The notes below the pieces were generated by a model. That model made no database searches, was not told the DNA's origin, and saw only the letters and a list, made by a program, of their open reading frames with translations. 64,000 bases of DNA from Paenibacillus monticola (GTDB lineage Bacteria > Bacillota > Bacilli > Paenibacillales > Paenibacillaceae). Position 1 is the first letter of the stretch; each line of letters opens with the position of its first letter. The stretch covers positions 372,001 to 436,000 of the forward strand of contig NZ_WJXB01000007.1 in assembly GCF_009664975.1 (NCBI RefSeq). Direction: 5' to 3'. The position numbers and the translations under genes were made by a program. This document shows, in pieces, positions 52,478-60,887 of this stretch.

Positions 52478-53311
52478 ATGGACCCAGTAGTTTCTACCCG
52501 CTGGCTGCTTGCTCGTCTATTCGAGCCCGAGATGGTCATCGTCGATTGCCGTTTTTTGCTCTCAGATCCGGAAGCCGGACGCTCAGCCTACACTGAAGAC
52601 CATATCCCTGGTGCAATTTATTTACATCTGGAGGAGCAGCTGTCCTCGCCTGTCGGCACTCATGGCGGACGCCATCCCCTGCCGAACATCACGGAATTAA
52701 CCCATACACTTAGTAAAGCTGGCATTAATCGAGACAGTGTAATCGTTGCTTATGACGACCAAGGTGGGGCAATGGCTTCCCGTTTCTGGTGGCTGCTGCG
52801 TTACTTGGGGCATGAACGTGTCTATTTAATGGATGAAGGCTATTCTGCTTGGAAAAAAGCAAGCTTCCCCGTCAGTGCGCATCAGGCTGTACGTATCCCT
52901 AGTCAGTACGAAGCTGATGTTCAGCAGGATATGGTCGTTGGTGTGGAGGAAGTTCAAGAAGTGGTGCTTAATGGAGGGTCTTTGCTGGTGGACTCGCGTG
53001 AACCCCGCCGCTATCTAGGTCTGGAAGAGCCGATGGACGCCAAGGCGGGCCATATTCCGGGAGCGGTTAATAAGTTCTGGAAAGATGTGCTGGATGATCA
53101 GGGGCGCTGGAAAAGCTCCGCTATGCTGAAAGAGCAGTTTGCGGACGTTAAGCAGGAGCAGGAAGTTATTGTGTATTGCGGCTCAGGCGTTACCGCCTGC
53201 CCGAATGTACTCGCGCTGCATAAAGCAGGGTATGAGAATGTGAAGTTGTATGCGGGGAGCTGGAGTGACTGGATTTCTTATGAGGGGAATCCAGTGGCTA
53301 CAGGGGAATAG
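52478..53311 (+). CDS. Thiosulfate/3-mercaptopyruvate sulfurtransferase (tandem rhodanese)
   Basis: A 277-residue protein with two rhodanese domains. The N-terminal domain (STRWLLARLFEPEMVIVDCRFLLSDPEAGRSAYTEDHIPGAIYL) is inactive-type, the C-terminal one carries the catalytic loop CGSGVT and ends WSDWISYEGNPVATGE. AAGGTATCCAT precedes the ATG. The loop CGSGVT favours mercaptopyruvate as substrate, but CR-type alternatives cannot be excluded. A copy of its last 16 codons lies at 58757-58812. Confidence 0.93.
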   Translation: MDPVVSTRWLLARLFEPEMVIVDCRFLLSDPEAGRSAYTEDHIPGAIYLHLEEQLSSPVGTHGGRHPLPNITELTHTLSKAGINRDSVIVAYDDQGGAMASRFWWLLRYLGHERVYLMDEGYSAWKKASFPVSAHQAVRIPSQYEADVQQDMVVGVEEVQEVVLNGGSLLVDSREPRRYLGLEEPMDAKAGHIPGAVNKFWKDVLDDQGRWKSSAMLKEQFADVKQEQEVIVYCGSGVTACPNVLALHKAGYENVKLYAGSWSDWISYEGNPVATGE

Positions 53312-53321
53312 TAAAGGCAAA

Positions 53322-53347
53322 GAGCCCGCGTATGACGCGGGCTCTTC
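53322..53347 (+). terminator. Terminator of the rhodanese gene
   Basis: A perfect 10-bp stem with a 3-base loop (GAGCCCGCGT, ATG, ACGCGGGCTC) just after the stop codon; the following TTCG is a weak T tract. Confidence 0.8.
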
Positions 53348-53390
53348 GTACTGGAGTTATGGTGATGTAGAGTTCATACAGAGTGCCAAG
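53322..53390 (+). repeat. Terminator-plus-tail repeat, copy A
   Basis: The stem GAGCCCGCGT/ACGCGGGCTC, the rhodanese terminator, is followed by a segment TGGAGTTATG...GAGTGCCAAG. The same order with changed bases returns at 60753-60822. About 70 bases are shared. Confidence 0.7.
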
Positions 53391-53394
53391 TGGT

Positions 53395-54035
53395 ATCTCA
53401 AGTCAACTAGGAGTCAACCAAAAACTAGAAAAAGTAGTTACAACTGAATGAGATTAAAGAATTTATTGGCGCTTCTAAAATACATCGTGTGAGAACGGGA
53501 GAGCGCTCTGAAATCAGATTTTTTACAGAGTAGGTGGTCGGTTAGTTCTAACTAAGAACAGACAACAGACGAACTGACCAACTGGATCTTGAACCCGTCA
53601 CCGAGCAGTTCCCGCGTGGTCTGTTTGGCGGTCTGCTCTGCTTGCTGATACTAAGTCACCTGTACCAGAACAGACCATAGACTTAACTACATGGCTTACT
53701 GATAAAGCTGAAACTCGTACCGGAAGCCATTTTGGCGGATACTTCTTCTGGCAACTGATGCTCCGAAGCTCACTTTACTTTTTGGCGATCCCTGAGAAAG
53801 GCCGAGGAAGAACTTGCTTCCCCCGTACCGATGTAGGCCTTGCCTTCTAGCATGCTCATCATTATTAATGTATGTAAGCCGTTCGTTTGAATTATACTAA
53901 ATAGAACACGTTGCCAAACCCTAAGCAGAGTACACAGAGTCAACACTCTTAAATTCGATCAACTCACGATCAATAGAGAAGGCTCATTTAAGAGCAAACT
54001 AAAATTAACTCCTTTAGAATCGTTATATACGCCAC
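53395..54035. other. Gene-poor region at the left edge of the accessory region
   Basis: About 640 bases without a convincing gene. Short open frames occur on both strands, for example a minus-strand reading QQAEQTAKQTTRELLGDGFKI near 53560-53650, but none has a start and a recognisable family. It looks like decayed coding sequence. Confidence 0.4.
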
Positions 54036-55067
54036 TTATACTTTTGTAGTCTCTGCAATAAGCAATTGCTTTAAATAAGATGCCTGTATCTCAGAAAATT
54101 TTGGTGGAAAAGAGTTACCAATCATTTGAGCCAATTCCCCCTTTGAAATATCAGAAGGAAATTTATAGTCTTTTGGAAACGTTTGAAGCAAAGCTGCCTC
54201 GCGTGCAGTGATGGTTCTATCTTCTGTTGGATGCAAAAACCTTCCTTTAGATGGGTTCAAACAACCACCTGTAATTGTAGAAGAGACTTTATCCCAACTT
54301 AAACGACCATAAATATCCGAGAAACCAATTCCATCTTTTTTATGGCAATCTAGCCAGTATTCTTGTGGTAAATCCTTTCTACTCCCTCCGTCTTTAGGGA
54401 TTAGAGAAATAATTTTCCGTACTTTTTCACCATGCTTTGAAAATATTTTATGCATTGGATCGTCACTTTCTTCTGTAGACGGAAGCTTATTTATATAATC
54501 TCTTACCGTAGTTCTTTTATACACTGCATTTGAAGGAATTGCTACTCCTCCTATAAGTGATCCTAAAAGTACCAGTCTTTTTCTACGCTGAGGAACTCCA
54601 TAATCTTCTACATTAATTACCTGGTAATCGAGACGATAACCTAACTCAATCAGTCGGTTTACTGTTACTTTAAAATAGTGATAATGTATGATCCCTGGGA
54701 CATTTTCCATAATAATAAAAATAGGTTTAAGGCCCTCTATCATTCTTAAATATTCGAGGATTAATGTATTTCTTTCATCTTCTATAATATTTCCTCTATT
54801 TCGAGTACGTATATTAGAAAAACCTTGGCAGGGTGGACAGCCAGCGACTAAATTTATTTTTTTGTTTGAGTACTTACTTAAAATATCATTTATCTCTACA
54901 TTCCGGATGTCATCTTGTATAAGGTTAATTTCAGGATGATTCATTTTGTAAGTTTTAGCTGCATTCTCATTATTTTCTATAGCTGCAACTACATTTACTC
55001 CTGCTTGTTTTAGCCCTTGAGTTAACCCCCCGCAACCTGAAAATAAATCTATTGCAATTAGTTCCAT
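54036..55067 (-). CDS. DNA (cytosine-5-)-methyltransferase
   Basis: A 343-residue C5 methyltransferase. Motif I DLFSGCGGL (7-15), catalytic PCQ with Cys80 in AGCPPCQGFS, ENV (121-123), QRRKRL, and GNSFPP near the C-terminus are all present; the variable target-recognition region between them is short. It starts seven bases behind the stop of the ATPase/TOPRIM gene, so the two form one transcription unit. Sequence is visibly AT-rich compared with neighbours. Its specificity cannot be read from the sequence; the ATPase gene is the only candidate for a restriction partner. Confidence 0.95.
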   Translation of the reverse strand: MELIAIDLFSGCGGLTQGLKQAGVNVVAAIENNENAAKTYKMNHPEINLIQDDIRNVEINDILSKYSNKKINLVAGCPPCQGFSNIRTRNRGNIIEDERNTLILEYLRMIEGLKPIFIIMENVPGIIHYHYFKVTVNRLIELGYRLDYQVINVEDYGVPQRRKRLVLLGSLIGGVAIPSNAVYKRTTVRDYINKLPSTEESDDPMHKIFSKHGEKVRKIISLIPKDGGSRKDLPQEYWLDCHKKDGIGFSDIYGRLSWDKVSSTITGGCLNPSKGRFLHPTEDRTITAREAALLQTFPKDYKFPSDISKGELAQMIGNSFPPKFSEIQASYLKQLLIAETTKV

Positions 55068-55073
55068 ATGAAA

Positions 55074-56969
55074 TCACCCCATTACCATTTCTTGATTATT
55101 TATGATTTTCATAAATCCAAGTAAAATTTCTTTAATTTCAACCTGAGATTCGTCGTTTGTTTCAATCCACTTCTTTATGAGCATATCTTCTATGAATCGT
55201 ATTGAACTAGGATTATCATTTCCCGTCAGTACCATTGCAGTCTTTAAAATCTTAATTTTGTAATCTGACTCCTCCATCACCTCTTTAAAAGACGTTTTAT
55301 CCTTAATAAGTAATATTTCAGATACATAATTTTCGTCCCAAATGATTTCTTCAGGCGTTGTTTTAGGAAGAAACTTAACGCATGACTTGTAATAATTAAT
55401 ATATTTTTTTTGAGCTTCAATTATTTGATCATCTCTACTTTTTCCATTTCCACCATCTTTAACAAAATTGATTTCTTGTCCTGTAAAACTTTTTATTTGT
55501 TCTTTTAGGTAATCCTTGTTGTGAAAATCCTTTACTGTTAATGTATTTAAGTCAACAATTGACCCATCATAACTTTGATCTCCATCAAAAAGCACAAAGT
55601 TTTTGTTGTTATCTTCATGTGCATAGTGCAATATATAATTTTGTTTCATATACGAGGCTCCTCCCGGAGTAAAAAAAACATTTAAATTATCAAAACGATC
55701 AGAATTATTTTTTATTACGCTAAATATTATTTTTTGGGCTAGCTCATCTTCAACATGAATCTTAGCATTATCATACTTTGAAGAAAGGCCTAAATATTTA
55801 AAAGCTTCACTTGGAAAGCATTCATCCAGTATATCTATTTTATTGGTATCTGGATTACGAATAAACCTTTTAATTGCTTCCTTTGGCATTCCTTCTGCAA
55901 AAGCAGGAGAATGCGTTGACATAATAACTTGATGTTTTTTCGTTTTAACTTGTTCCAACAAAAATAATAATAATAGCTTTTGAGCCCCAGGGTGCAAGGA
56001 GACTTCAGGCTCATCCAAAAGTATCAAACTCTTTGGTTGAGCATTTAAAACCTTATGAACTAATATTACTACGGCTATCTCTCCACTGCCAGCATGAGCT
56101 TCTGAATAAGTAAACCCATCTTTGCTCCATATAACGGACGTTCCCCATCCTTGAAAGAGTTTATGATCTATTAACTTTATATCCTTATAATTTTCTTGTA
56201 GGATTGATCCAATCGCCATTATTTCAGGCTCAGTTAATTGGATAGAACTTTCATTTTGTGGACAACCACGTATCTCATGGATTTCACCAGAATCAATCAC
56301 ATTTTTTAACTCAACTGATTTTAATCTTAAATAGTCTTGTTTTGAATTTGATTTCAAATGATCTATATTTCCAAAATAGAAAAATTTATCAAATGCACTT
56401 AATTCTTTCCTAAAATCAATATAAACTAATTCCTTTTCAATTGGATTAGATCGCTTTTGATTAGTATTCATTCGATACTTTGCCCTAGGCCTAGATGTCT
56501 CCCAGTATTCCATGCTGTTGCGATTCTTATGATGATTTCTTTGGTATAAAACTGAACTGTTTTCCCCATTATAATAATATTCATAAAAAAAACAATGTCG
56601 TTCTCTAACTTCTCCTCCGAAATCTTCTATTGGGTCTAGTTGTGATGAAAACCAATAATCACTTATATTTTTCCCTTTAGGAGAGCCATAAAGTGCATGT
56701 AGTGCAGAACTTTTTCCAGAACCATTTTTCCCAGTTAAAATAGTTAAAGGGAACTGGAAATTAATTTCGGAATGAAAAGTAAAATTTTTAAAAAAAGGAA
56801 ATGCTAATTTAGTAATGTAATTATCAAACACTCTATTACTGTTCATCTTATTAATGTCTGCTAATGTTTTTTCGAATCTATCGTCAACTTCTTCTAATCC
56901 CAAATTCAGCCCTCGCTTTATATTTTTCTCAGTATTCCAATTTCCTCGGTAAACTCCACCAGCTTCCAT
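55074..56969 (-). CDS. OLD-like ATPase with TOPRIM domain
   Basis: A 631-residue protein of the overcoming-lysogenization-defect type. An N-terminal SMC/ABC-like ATPase has Walker A GKNGSGKSS (80-88), signature-like HAGSGE (292-297), Walker B LILLDEP (315-321) and H-loop STHS (351-354). The C-terminal part has TOPRIM-like acidic positions VEDE (406-409) and FDGD (461-464). In OLD, Gabija and PARIS systems such fusions are nucleases or triggers in phage defence. The ATG has only a weak site, so a later start such as TTG near residue 22 is possible. Confidence 0.8.
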   Translation of the reverse strand: MEAGGVYRGNWNTEKNIKRGLNLGLEEVDDRFEKTLADINKMNSNRVFDNYITKLAFPFFKNFTFHSEINFQFPLTILTGKNGSGKSSALHALYGSPKGKNISDYWFSSQLDPIEDFGGEVRERHCFFYEYYYNGENSSVLYQRNHHKNRNSMEYWETSRPRAKYRMNTNQKRSNPIEKELVYIDFRKELSAFDKFFYFGNIDHLKSNSKQDYLRLKSVELKNVIDSGEIHEIRGCPQNESSIQLTEPEIMAIGSILQENYKDIKLIDHKLFQGWGTSVIWSKDGFTYSEAHAGSGEIAVVILVHKVLNAQPKSLILLDEPEVSLHPGAQKLLLLFLLEQVKTKKHQVIMSTHSPAFAEGMPKEAIKRFIRNPDTNKIDILDECFPSEAFKYLGLSSKYDNAKIHVEDELAQKIIFSVIKNNSDRFDNLNVFFTPGGASYMKQNYILHYAHEDNNKNFVLFDGDQSYDGSIVDLNTLTVKDFHNKDYLKEQIKSFTGQEINFVKDGGNGKSRDDQIIEAQKKYINYYKSCVKFLPKTTPEEIIWDENYVSEILLIKDKTSFKEVMEESDYKIKILKTAMVLTGNDNPSSIRFIEDMLIKKWIETNDESQVEIKEILLGFMKIINNQEMVMG

Positions 56970-57192
56970 CTACCTATAACAATTACAGTCCGTCACCTTT
57001 ATATTCCATGAAACTTTCACGTTGTTTTTAGTAAAGTAACGTATTCGGTAAAGTATTGTAATTACTTCGTCAACATACTACAAGCTGAAAGAATCATTAA
57101 GTATTATAGATGTTAATTTCGCTAATGAGAACTAACATATTTAACGCAACAATACCATCATACAACCTTTACAAGCCCTATTATATTACAAA

Positions 57193-57210
57193 ATTCTACA
57201 ATAGTAGAAT
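57193..57210. promoter_or_regulatory. Operator-like palindrome
   Basis: ATTCTAC and GTAGAAT are perfect inverted 7-base arms with spacer AATA. The site lies 16 bases upstream of the plus-strand -35 element of the Ntn-hydrolase promoter. Confidence 0.5.
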
Positions 57211-57225
57211 ATATTTTTATAGGAC

Positions 57226-57254
57226 TTGACCTTCTTTGTGCTCACTCTACTATA
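57226..57254 (+). promoter_or_regulatory. Sigma-A-like promoter of the Ntn-hydrolase gene
   Basis: TTGACC and ACTATA are separated by 17 bases; the start point would be near 57261, leaving a leader of about 160 bases before the ATG. Only a moderate match. Confidence 0.5.
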
Positions 57255-57424
57255 CCTGATGCATACATCTAATGAAGAATGTTGAAAAGGATTTTTTTTC
57301 TGAATTCAACATGATTTAAGAGGGGATTATAATTCTTCGAAGAATTGATATAGCATGGGCGGTCTTAATACTTGCTTCGGTTAGCTAATCAGATCAGAAG
57401 GATTAAACTATATAGGGGGTTCAC

Positions 57425-58543
57425 ATGACATACTGTCTAGCATGGCGCAAAAAAAACAAACTTTTTATGATTGCCGACTCTGCCATCTCAATGAAGAGCA
57501 ACAATGACACAAATGTAAATGAATTCTCCTCATTTGGAGAATTTCAAGAGAAAGACAGAGAATATTTAGTATATGAAAATCAAAATAAGCTCATCATTAT
57601 TGATAATAAATACGTGATTTGTTATGCGGCTAGTGATATTAAGCACGCTTTTGAAGTTATACAATTATTTAAGGATTGTATATCATACGGCATTGAGGTA
57701 ATAGAAGCTATAAATACGATTCTGAATTCTATCAGTTATACGGATGTCCAACTCTTGATTGGATATTCCGAGTCTGATGAAGTGAAACTACTTTTATTCG
57801 ATTTAAAAACTATCAAATTCGGGGATTGTTTTGAAATAGGATCAGTTGCAGAAATAGAAGAATGGACAAGGTATTCGAATCGATGGATCAGTTGCAATTT
57901 AGCGGATGGACATGAACTGGTGATGACGATCGCTTATTTGCAGATGAAGGCTTTAAAACATGGGCTATTGAAGCATGGTGCAGGTGGAACATTTTCCGGC
58001 ATAGAATTAACAAGGAGTGAAATAAAATGGTGTCCGGATTTGAACTACTGTTTGCTTGATTCAATGGCTAGACCGGAAGGAATAATCACCGTAATTAATC
58101 GTGAAAATATTTTGTGTACTTCATCGACCTATAATCGTTCAGTTAATATGTTTATTAATATGGGCGTGAGCGCGGACCAAGAAAGCCGCTTGCTTGATAC
58201 TGCTCGGAGTTGTATGAAAATTCTTGAAGAGGTTGAAAGCGATTATTTAATTCTTACTAACATGAATCAAAAGAAAGTACTCATTTTGTATATTGATAAA
58301 TGGTTACATAATAAAGTTTTTAATCTGTGGAAAAGAAATAGAGAAAAAGAAGTTGACTACCTGCTAGCATTACAACCTATCATTTATGATTTGCTGTTTA
58401 CAAGTAAATATGGAGACGATGATGATTTAACGGTACATTGCATGGAGGCTAATACTGTTAAAACAGAATACATATCCTTAATTGATTTTGAAAAGAAGCA
58501 TAATAAACACAGCAACGTTCAAAACCCTGAAGCGTATTATTGA
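57425..58543 (+). CDS. Proteasome-like Ntn-hydrolase protein
   Basis: A 372-residue protein. The first residues MTYCLAWRKKNKLFMIADSAIS parallel the start of HslV and proteasome beta subunits: Thr2 would become the N-terminal nucleophile after Met removal, Asp18 falls at the position of proteasome Asp17, and the segment NKLIIIDNKYVICYAASDIKHAFEVIQLF aligns with the KVRRL...VIAGFAGGTADAF region, giving Lys56 the place of Lys33. The remaining ~250 residues are unknown. GGGGGTTCAC precedes the ATG. It is divergent from the ATPase-methyltransferase pair. Fold inference is fairly good; function is unknown. Confidence 0.7.
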   Translation: MTYCLAWRKKNKLFMIADSAISMKSNNDTNVNEFSSFGEFQEKDREYLVYENQNKLIIIDNKYVICYAASDIKHAFEVIQLFKDCISYGIEVIEAINTILNSISYTDVQLLIGYSESDEVKLLLFDLKTIKFGDCFEIGSVAEIEEWTRYSNRWISCNLADGHELVMTIAYLQMKALKHGLLKHGAGGTFSGIELTRSEIKWCPDLNYCLLDSMARPEGIITVINRENILCTSSTYNRSVNMFINMGVSADQESRLLDTARSCMKILEEVESDYLILTNMNQKKVLILYIDKWLHNKVFNLWKRNREKEVDYLLALQPIIYDLLFTSKYGDDDDLTVHCMEANTVKTEYISLIDFEKKHNKHSNVQNPEAYY

Positions 58544-59068
58544 GCCATTTCATTAATAAAACGGCATAGCCGTTTCTTCACCTAAACTAATTATACTGGC
58601 CCCAACGGCATTGTAGATGAAAGTTAAAGAAATAGTAGTGGTAGAAGTAACAATCCGTGGCCGTCACCGTTATTGGTGCAAGGGAGCAGACGAATCACAA
58701 AGCTTTTTAAATGCCGGGGATTTCGATCCATAAACATATCCAAAGCACAATCAACAGTTGGAGTGACTGGATTAGTTATGAGGTGAATGCGTTGGCTACT
58801 GGGGAGAAATAAGAATTAGCTGGAAAGCTGTTCTTAATCTCAACAAGACTGCGAGTATAAGACCCTCGAACAATGAATTTCTTTAAATAAGAGGGTATTC
58901 CACTACCCAGAGGCTAGCGGGATATCCTTTTTCTATAGAGTTTGGATACATCTCCCACGTCACTCTCAATCGATGTACGGACAATGTACAAAGTGGATCA
59001 TGGTTACGTATATTAAATGCAATAACACGGCTTTATAGTCAAAGCTGTTTTTCAAAGAGGTGAATCGT
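58544..59068. other. Gap with rhodanese remnant and terminator-like dyads
   Basis: About 525 bases between the Ntn-hydrolase and the HpaB-type gene. It holds the rhodanese tail copy (58757-58812) and, after it, a small dyad GGGTA/TACCC near 58893-58910. No intact gene. Confidence 0.5.
58757..58812 (+). pseudogene. Duplicated 3' end of a rhodanese gene
   Basis: The frame SWSDWISYEVNALATGEK followed by TAA corresponds to the last residues of the rhodanese at 53311 (WSDWISYEGNPVATGE). Over 47 bases about 40 are identical. Nothing upstream is clearly rhodanese, so this is a fragment: either an attachment-site-like duplication at the right end of an inserted element or the stub of a paralogue. 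Confidence 0.75.
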
Positions 59069-60559
59069 GTGCCTATTAAAACAGGTGATCAATACATCGA
59101 ACGTATCGACCGACAAAATATCAATATCCTGTACAAAGGAAAGCGTATCGAAGGTCCTTTATCCAAGCATCCTGCATTTCAAGGTCTCATACAAACACAA
59201 GCCGAAATGTACAACATGCAGTGTGATGAGCGTTATTTAGCGCTGATGACCTATCCTTCACCCGATACAGGAGAGCCTGTTGGTCTATCTTTTCTTCCAC
59301 CCAAGAATGCTAAAGATTTACAACGCCGGAGAAGAATGATTGAACTCTGGTCCAACAGACATCATGGGTTTTTAGGACGTTCCCCAGATTATATGAATAC
59401 AGCCATCATGTCTCTGTTTACAGCTGCCGATATCCTTGAGGATCTTAATCCGAAATATGCTGAGAACCTCAGGAAATACTACGCTTACTGCCGAGATCAT
59501 GACATCACATTATCCCATGCATTCATCCAACCTCAAGCAAGCAAAATATCTGGCCAGATTGATGCTACAGAGGATTCTATCGCTGCTAAAATCGTAGAAA
59601 TCAATGATGAAGGGATGATTGTAACCGGTGCTTTTATGATGGCAACACAAGGGGCTACATGCGATGAAATGCTTGTATTCCCGACTCCTTCACCCTCGTT
59701 TGTGGATGATGATAATCCGTTCGCGTTTGCCTTTGCAGTGCCTAATGATCTGCCTGGGATGACTTTTTTTTGCCGTGAAAGCTACGCAGCCTCATCTGCC
59801 TACGACCATCCATTAAGTTCAAGATATGAAGAAATGGATACACTAGTTATATTTGACCGCGTTCTTATCCCTCATGACCGTATATTTTATTACGGAAATG
59901 AATTGTACTGTTCCCGGTTGTTCAGCGAGAGTCACTTCCATACGCATATGGCCCATCAAATCATCACTCGCTATATTGCAAAAACCGAGTTCTTTCTCGG
60001 TTTGCTAGAATCTTTGGCGGAAGAACAGAACGTTGTCCTTGAGACTCATACTATTCTGCCTATTTCCAGAACCATAACCTATTTAGAGACATTCAAAGCA
60101 TTAAGACTTGCTTCTGAAATAGGGGCTTCCCAAGACAAATTTGGATATCTCGTTCCAGACAAAGGTCCACTTTTGGCTTCGTCCGTTCACTTTTCGGAGT
60201 TTTATCCAGAACTGATTGAAATGGTTCAAAATCTCAGTTCAAGTGGTCTCATCATGATCCTCTCCGAGTCCGACTTCGATACAAGCGCTGGTTCGTACCT
60301 CAGTCAGTATTTGAAAGGTACGGTCTCGGAGGCTTGGTACCGAAACGCATTATTCCGACTCGCTTGGGAACTGGGAGCGGGTGCATTCGGGGGTCGACAA
60401 ATCCAGTTTGAGCGATTATTTTTTGGCAACTCCCAAACACTGGCCTGGCGTATGTACAACAGCTGTTATAATCACGAATACTTCCGTCAAATCATTCACG
60501 AGTTTATTGCTCCAGAAGAACTCCGACCTAATTCAACAACGGATGGAGATTCTAATTAA
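59069..60559 (+). CDS. 4-hydroxyphenylacetate 3-monooxygenase family (HpaB) oxygenase
   Basis: A 496-residue flavin-dependent monooxygenase of the HpaB/acyl-CoA-dehydrogenase-like fold, close in length to B. subtilis YoaI. Typical stretches are GRSPDYMNTAIMSLFTAADI, SHAFIQPQASK, GAFMMATQGATCDEMLVFP and FERLFFGNSQTLAWRMYNSCYNHEYFRQII. Such enzymes use reduced FAD from a separate reductase (HpaC), which is not encoded nearby. The GTG at 59069 follows AAGAGGTGAATC. Substrate is likely a phenol, otherwise unknown. Confidence 0.9.
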   Translation: MPIKTGDQYIERIDRQNINILYKGKRIEGPLSKHPAFQGLIQTQAEMYNMQCDERYLALMTYPSPDTGEPVGLSFLPPKNAKDLQRRRRMIELWSNRHHGFLGRSPDYMNTAIMSLFTAADILEDLNPKYAENLRKYYAYCRDHDITLSHAFIQPQASKISGQIDATEDSIAAKIVEINDEGMIVTGAFMMATQGATCDEMLVFPTPSPSFVDDDNPFAFAFAVPNDLPGMTFFCRESYAASSAYDHPLSSRYEEMDTLVIFDRVLIPHDRIFYYGNELYCSRLFSESHFHTHMAHQIITRYIAKTEFFLGLLESLAEEQNVVLETHTILPISRTITYLETFKALRLASEIGASQDKFGYLVPDKGPLLASSVHFSEFYPELIEMVQNLSSSGLIMILSESDFDTSAGSYLSQYLKGTVSEAWYRNALFRLAWELGAGAFGGRQIQFERLFFGNSQTLAWRMYNSCYNHEYFRQIIHEFIAPEELRPNSTTDGDSN

Positions 60560-60587
60560 AATGTAGGACTTTTTCCCACACTTTTGA

Positions 60588-60721
60588 AGGGGATTTGATA
60601 TTAAACTAATCACAAGAATTATTTTCGAATCCGTATATATCTTGGAAGAGGAACAGTCGAAGCCTTCACAAAAACAAATATCTGATCGTGTAATTAATCT
60701 AATTATGAATAATTTTTTATA
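60588..60721 (+). pseudogene. TetR-family regulator C-terminal fragment
   Basis: A frame without start codon reads FDIKLITRIIFESVYILEEE then KPSQKQISDRVINLIMNNFL and stops at 60721. The spacing of ITRIIFESVYILEEE and RVINLIMNNFL is that of the last helices of TetR regulators. The HTH part is absent. It may have controlled the HpaB-type gene just upstream. Confidence 0.6.
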
Positions 60722-60752
60722 GATTGGCTGGTATGTTCACTAAAAATACGAA

Positions 60753-60779
60753 GAACCCGCGTCGGACGCGGGTTCTTTT
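60753..60779 (+). terminator. Terminator behind the TetR fragment
   Basis: A perfect 10-bp GC-rich stem with loop CGG and a TTTT tail; strong rho-independent terminator. Confidence 0.9.
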
Positions 60780-60822
60780 GCGGTGGAGTTATGCTCATGC
60801 AGAATTTTTACTGAGTGCCAAG
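60753..60822 (+). repeat. Terminator-plus-tail repeat, copy B
   Basis: GAACCCGCGT/ACGCGGGTTC followed by TTTT, then TGGAGTTATG...GAGTGCCAAG. It parallels copy A behind the rhodanese gene; most bases agree in the tail and compensating changes keep the stem. With copy A it brackets the accessory region. Confidence 0.7.
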
Positions 60823-60887
60823 ATGAGTTCTCCCTTGGCCCATTCCCATTCGTCAGTCCTCCCTAAGACCGGTCCAACTACCTTCCA

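Larger units (their letters stand above)
56970..57424. other. Divergent intergenic region between the ATPase and the Ntn-hydrolase
   Basis: 455 bases, AT-rich, with a short palindrome at 57193-57210 and a plus-strand promoter at 57226-57254. It holds no gene. Shared control of the two units is possible. Confidence 0.5.

Noticed and set aside
53560-53860. Short open frames on both strands left of the methyltransferase
   Set aside because: No start, no recognised family; treated as decayed sequence.
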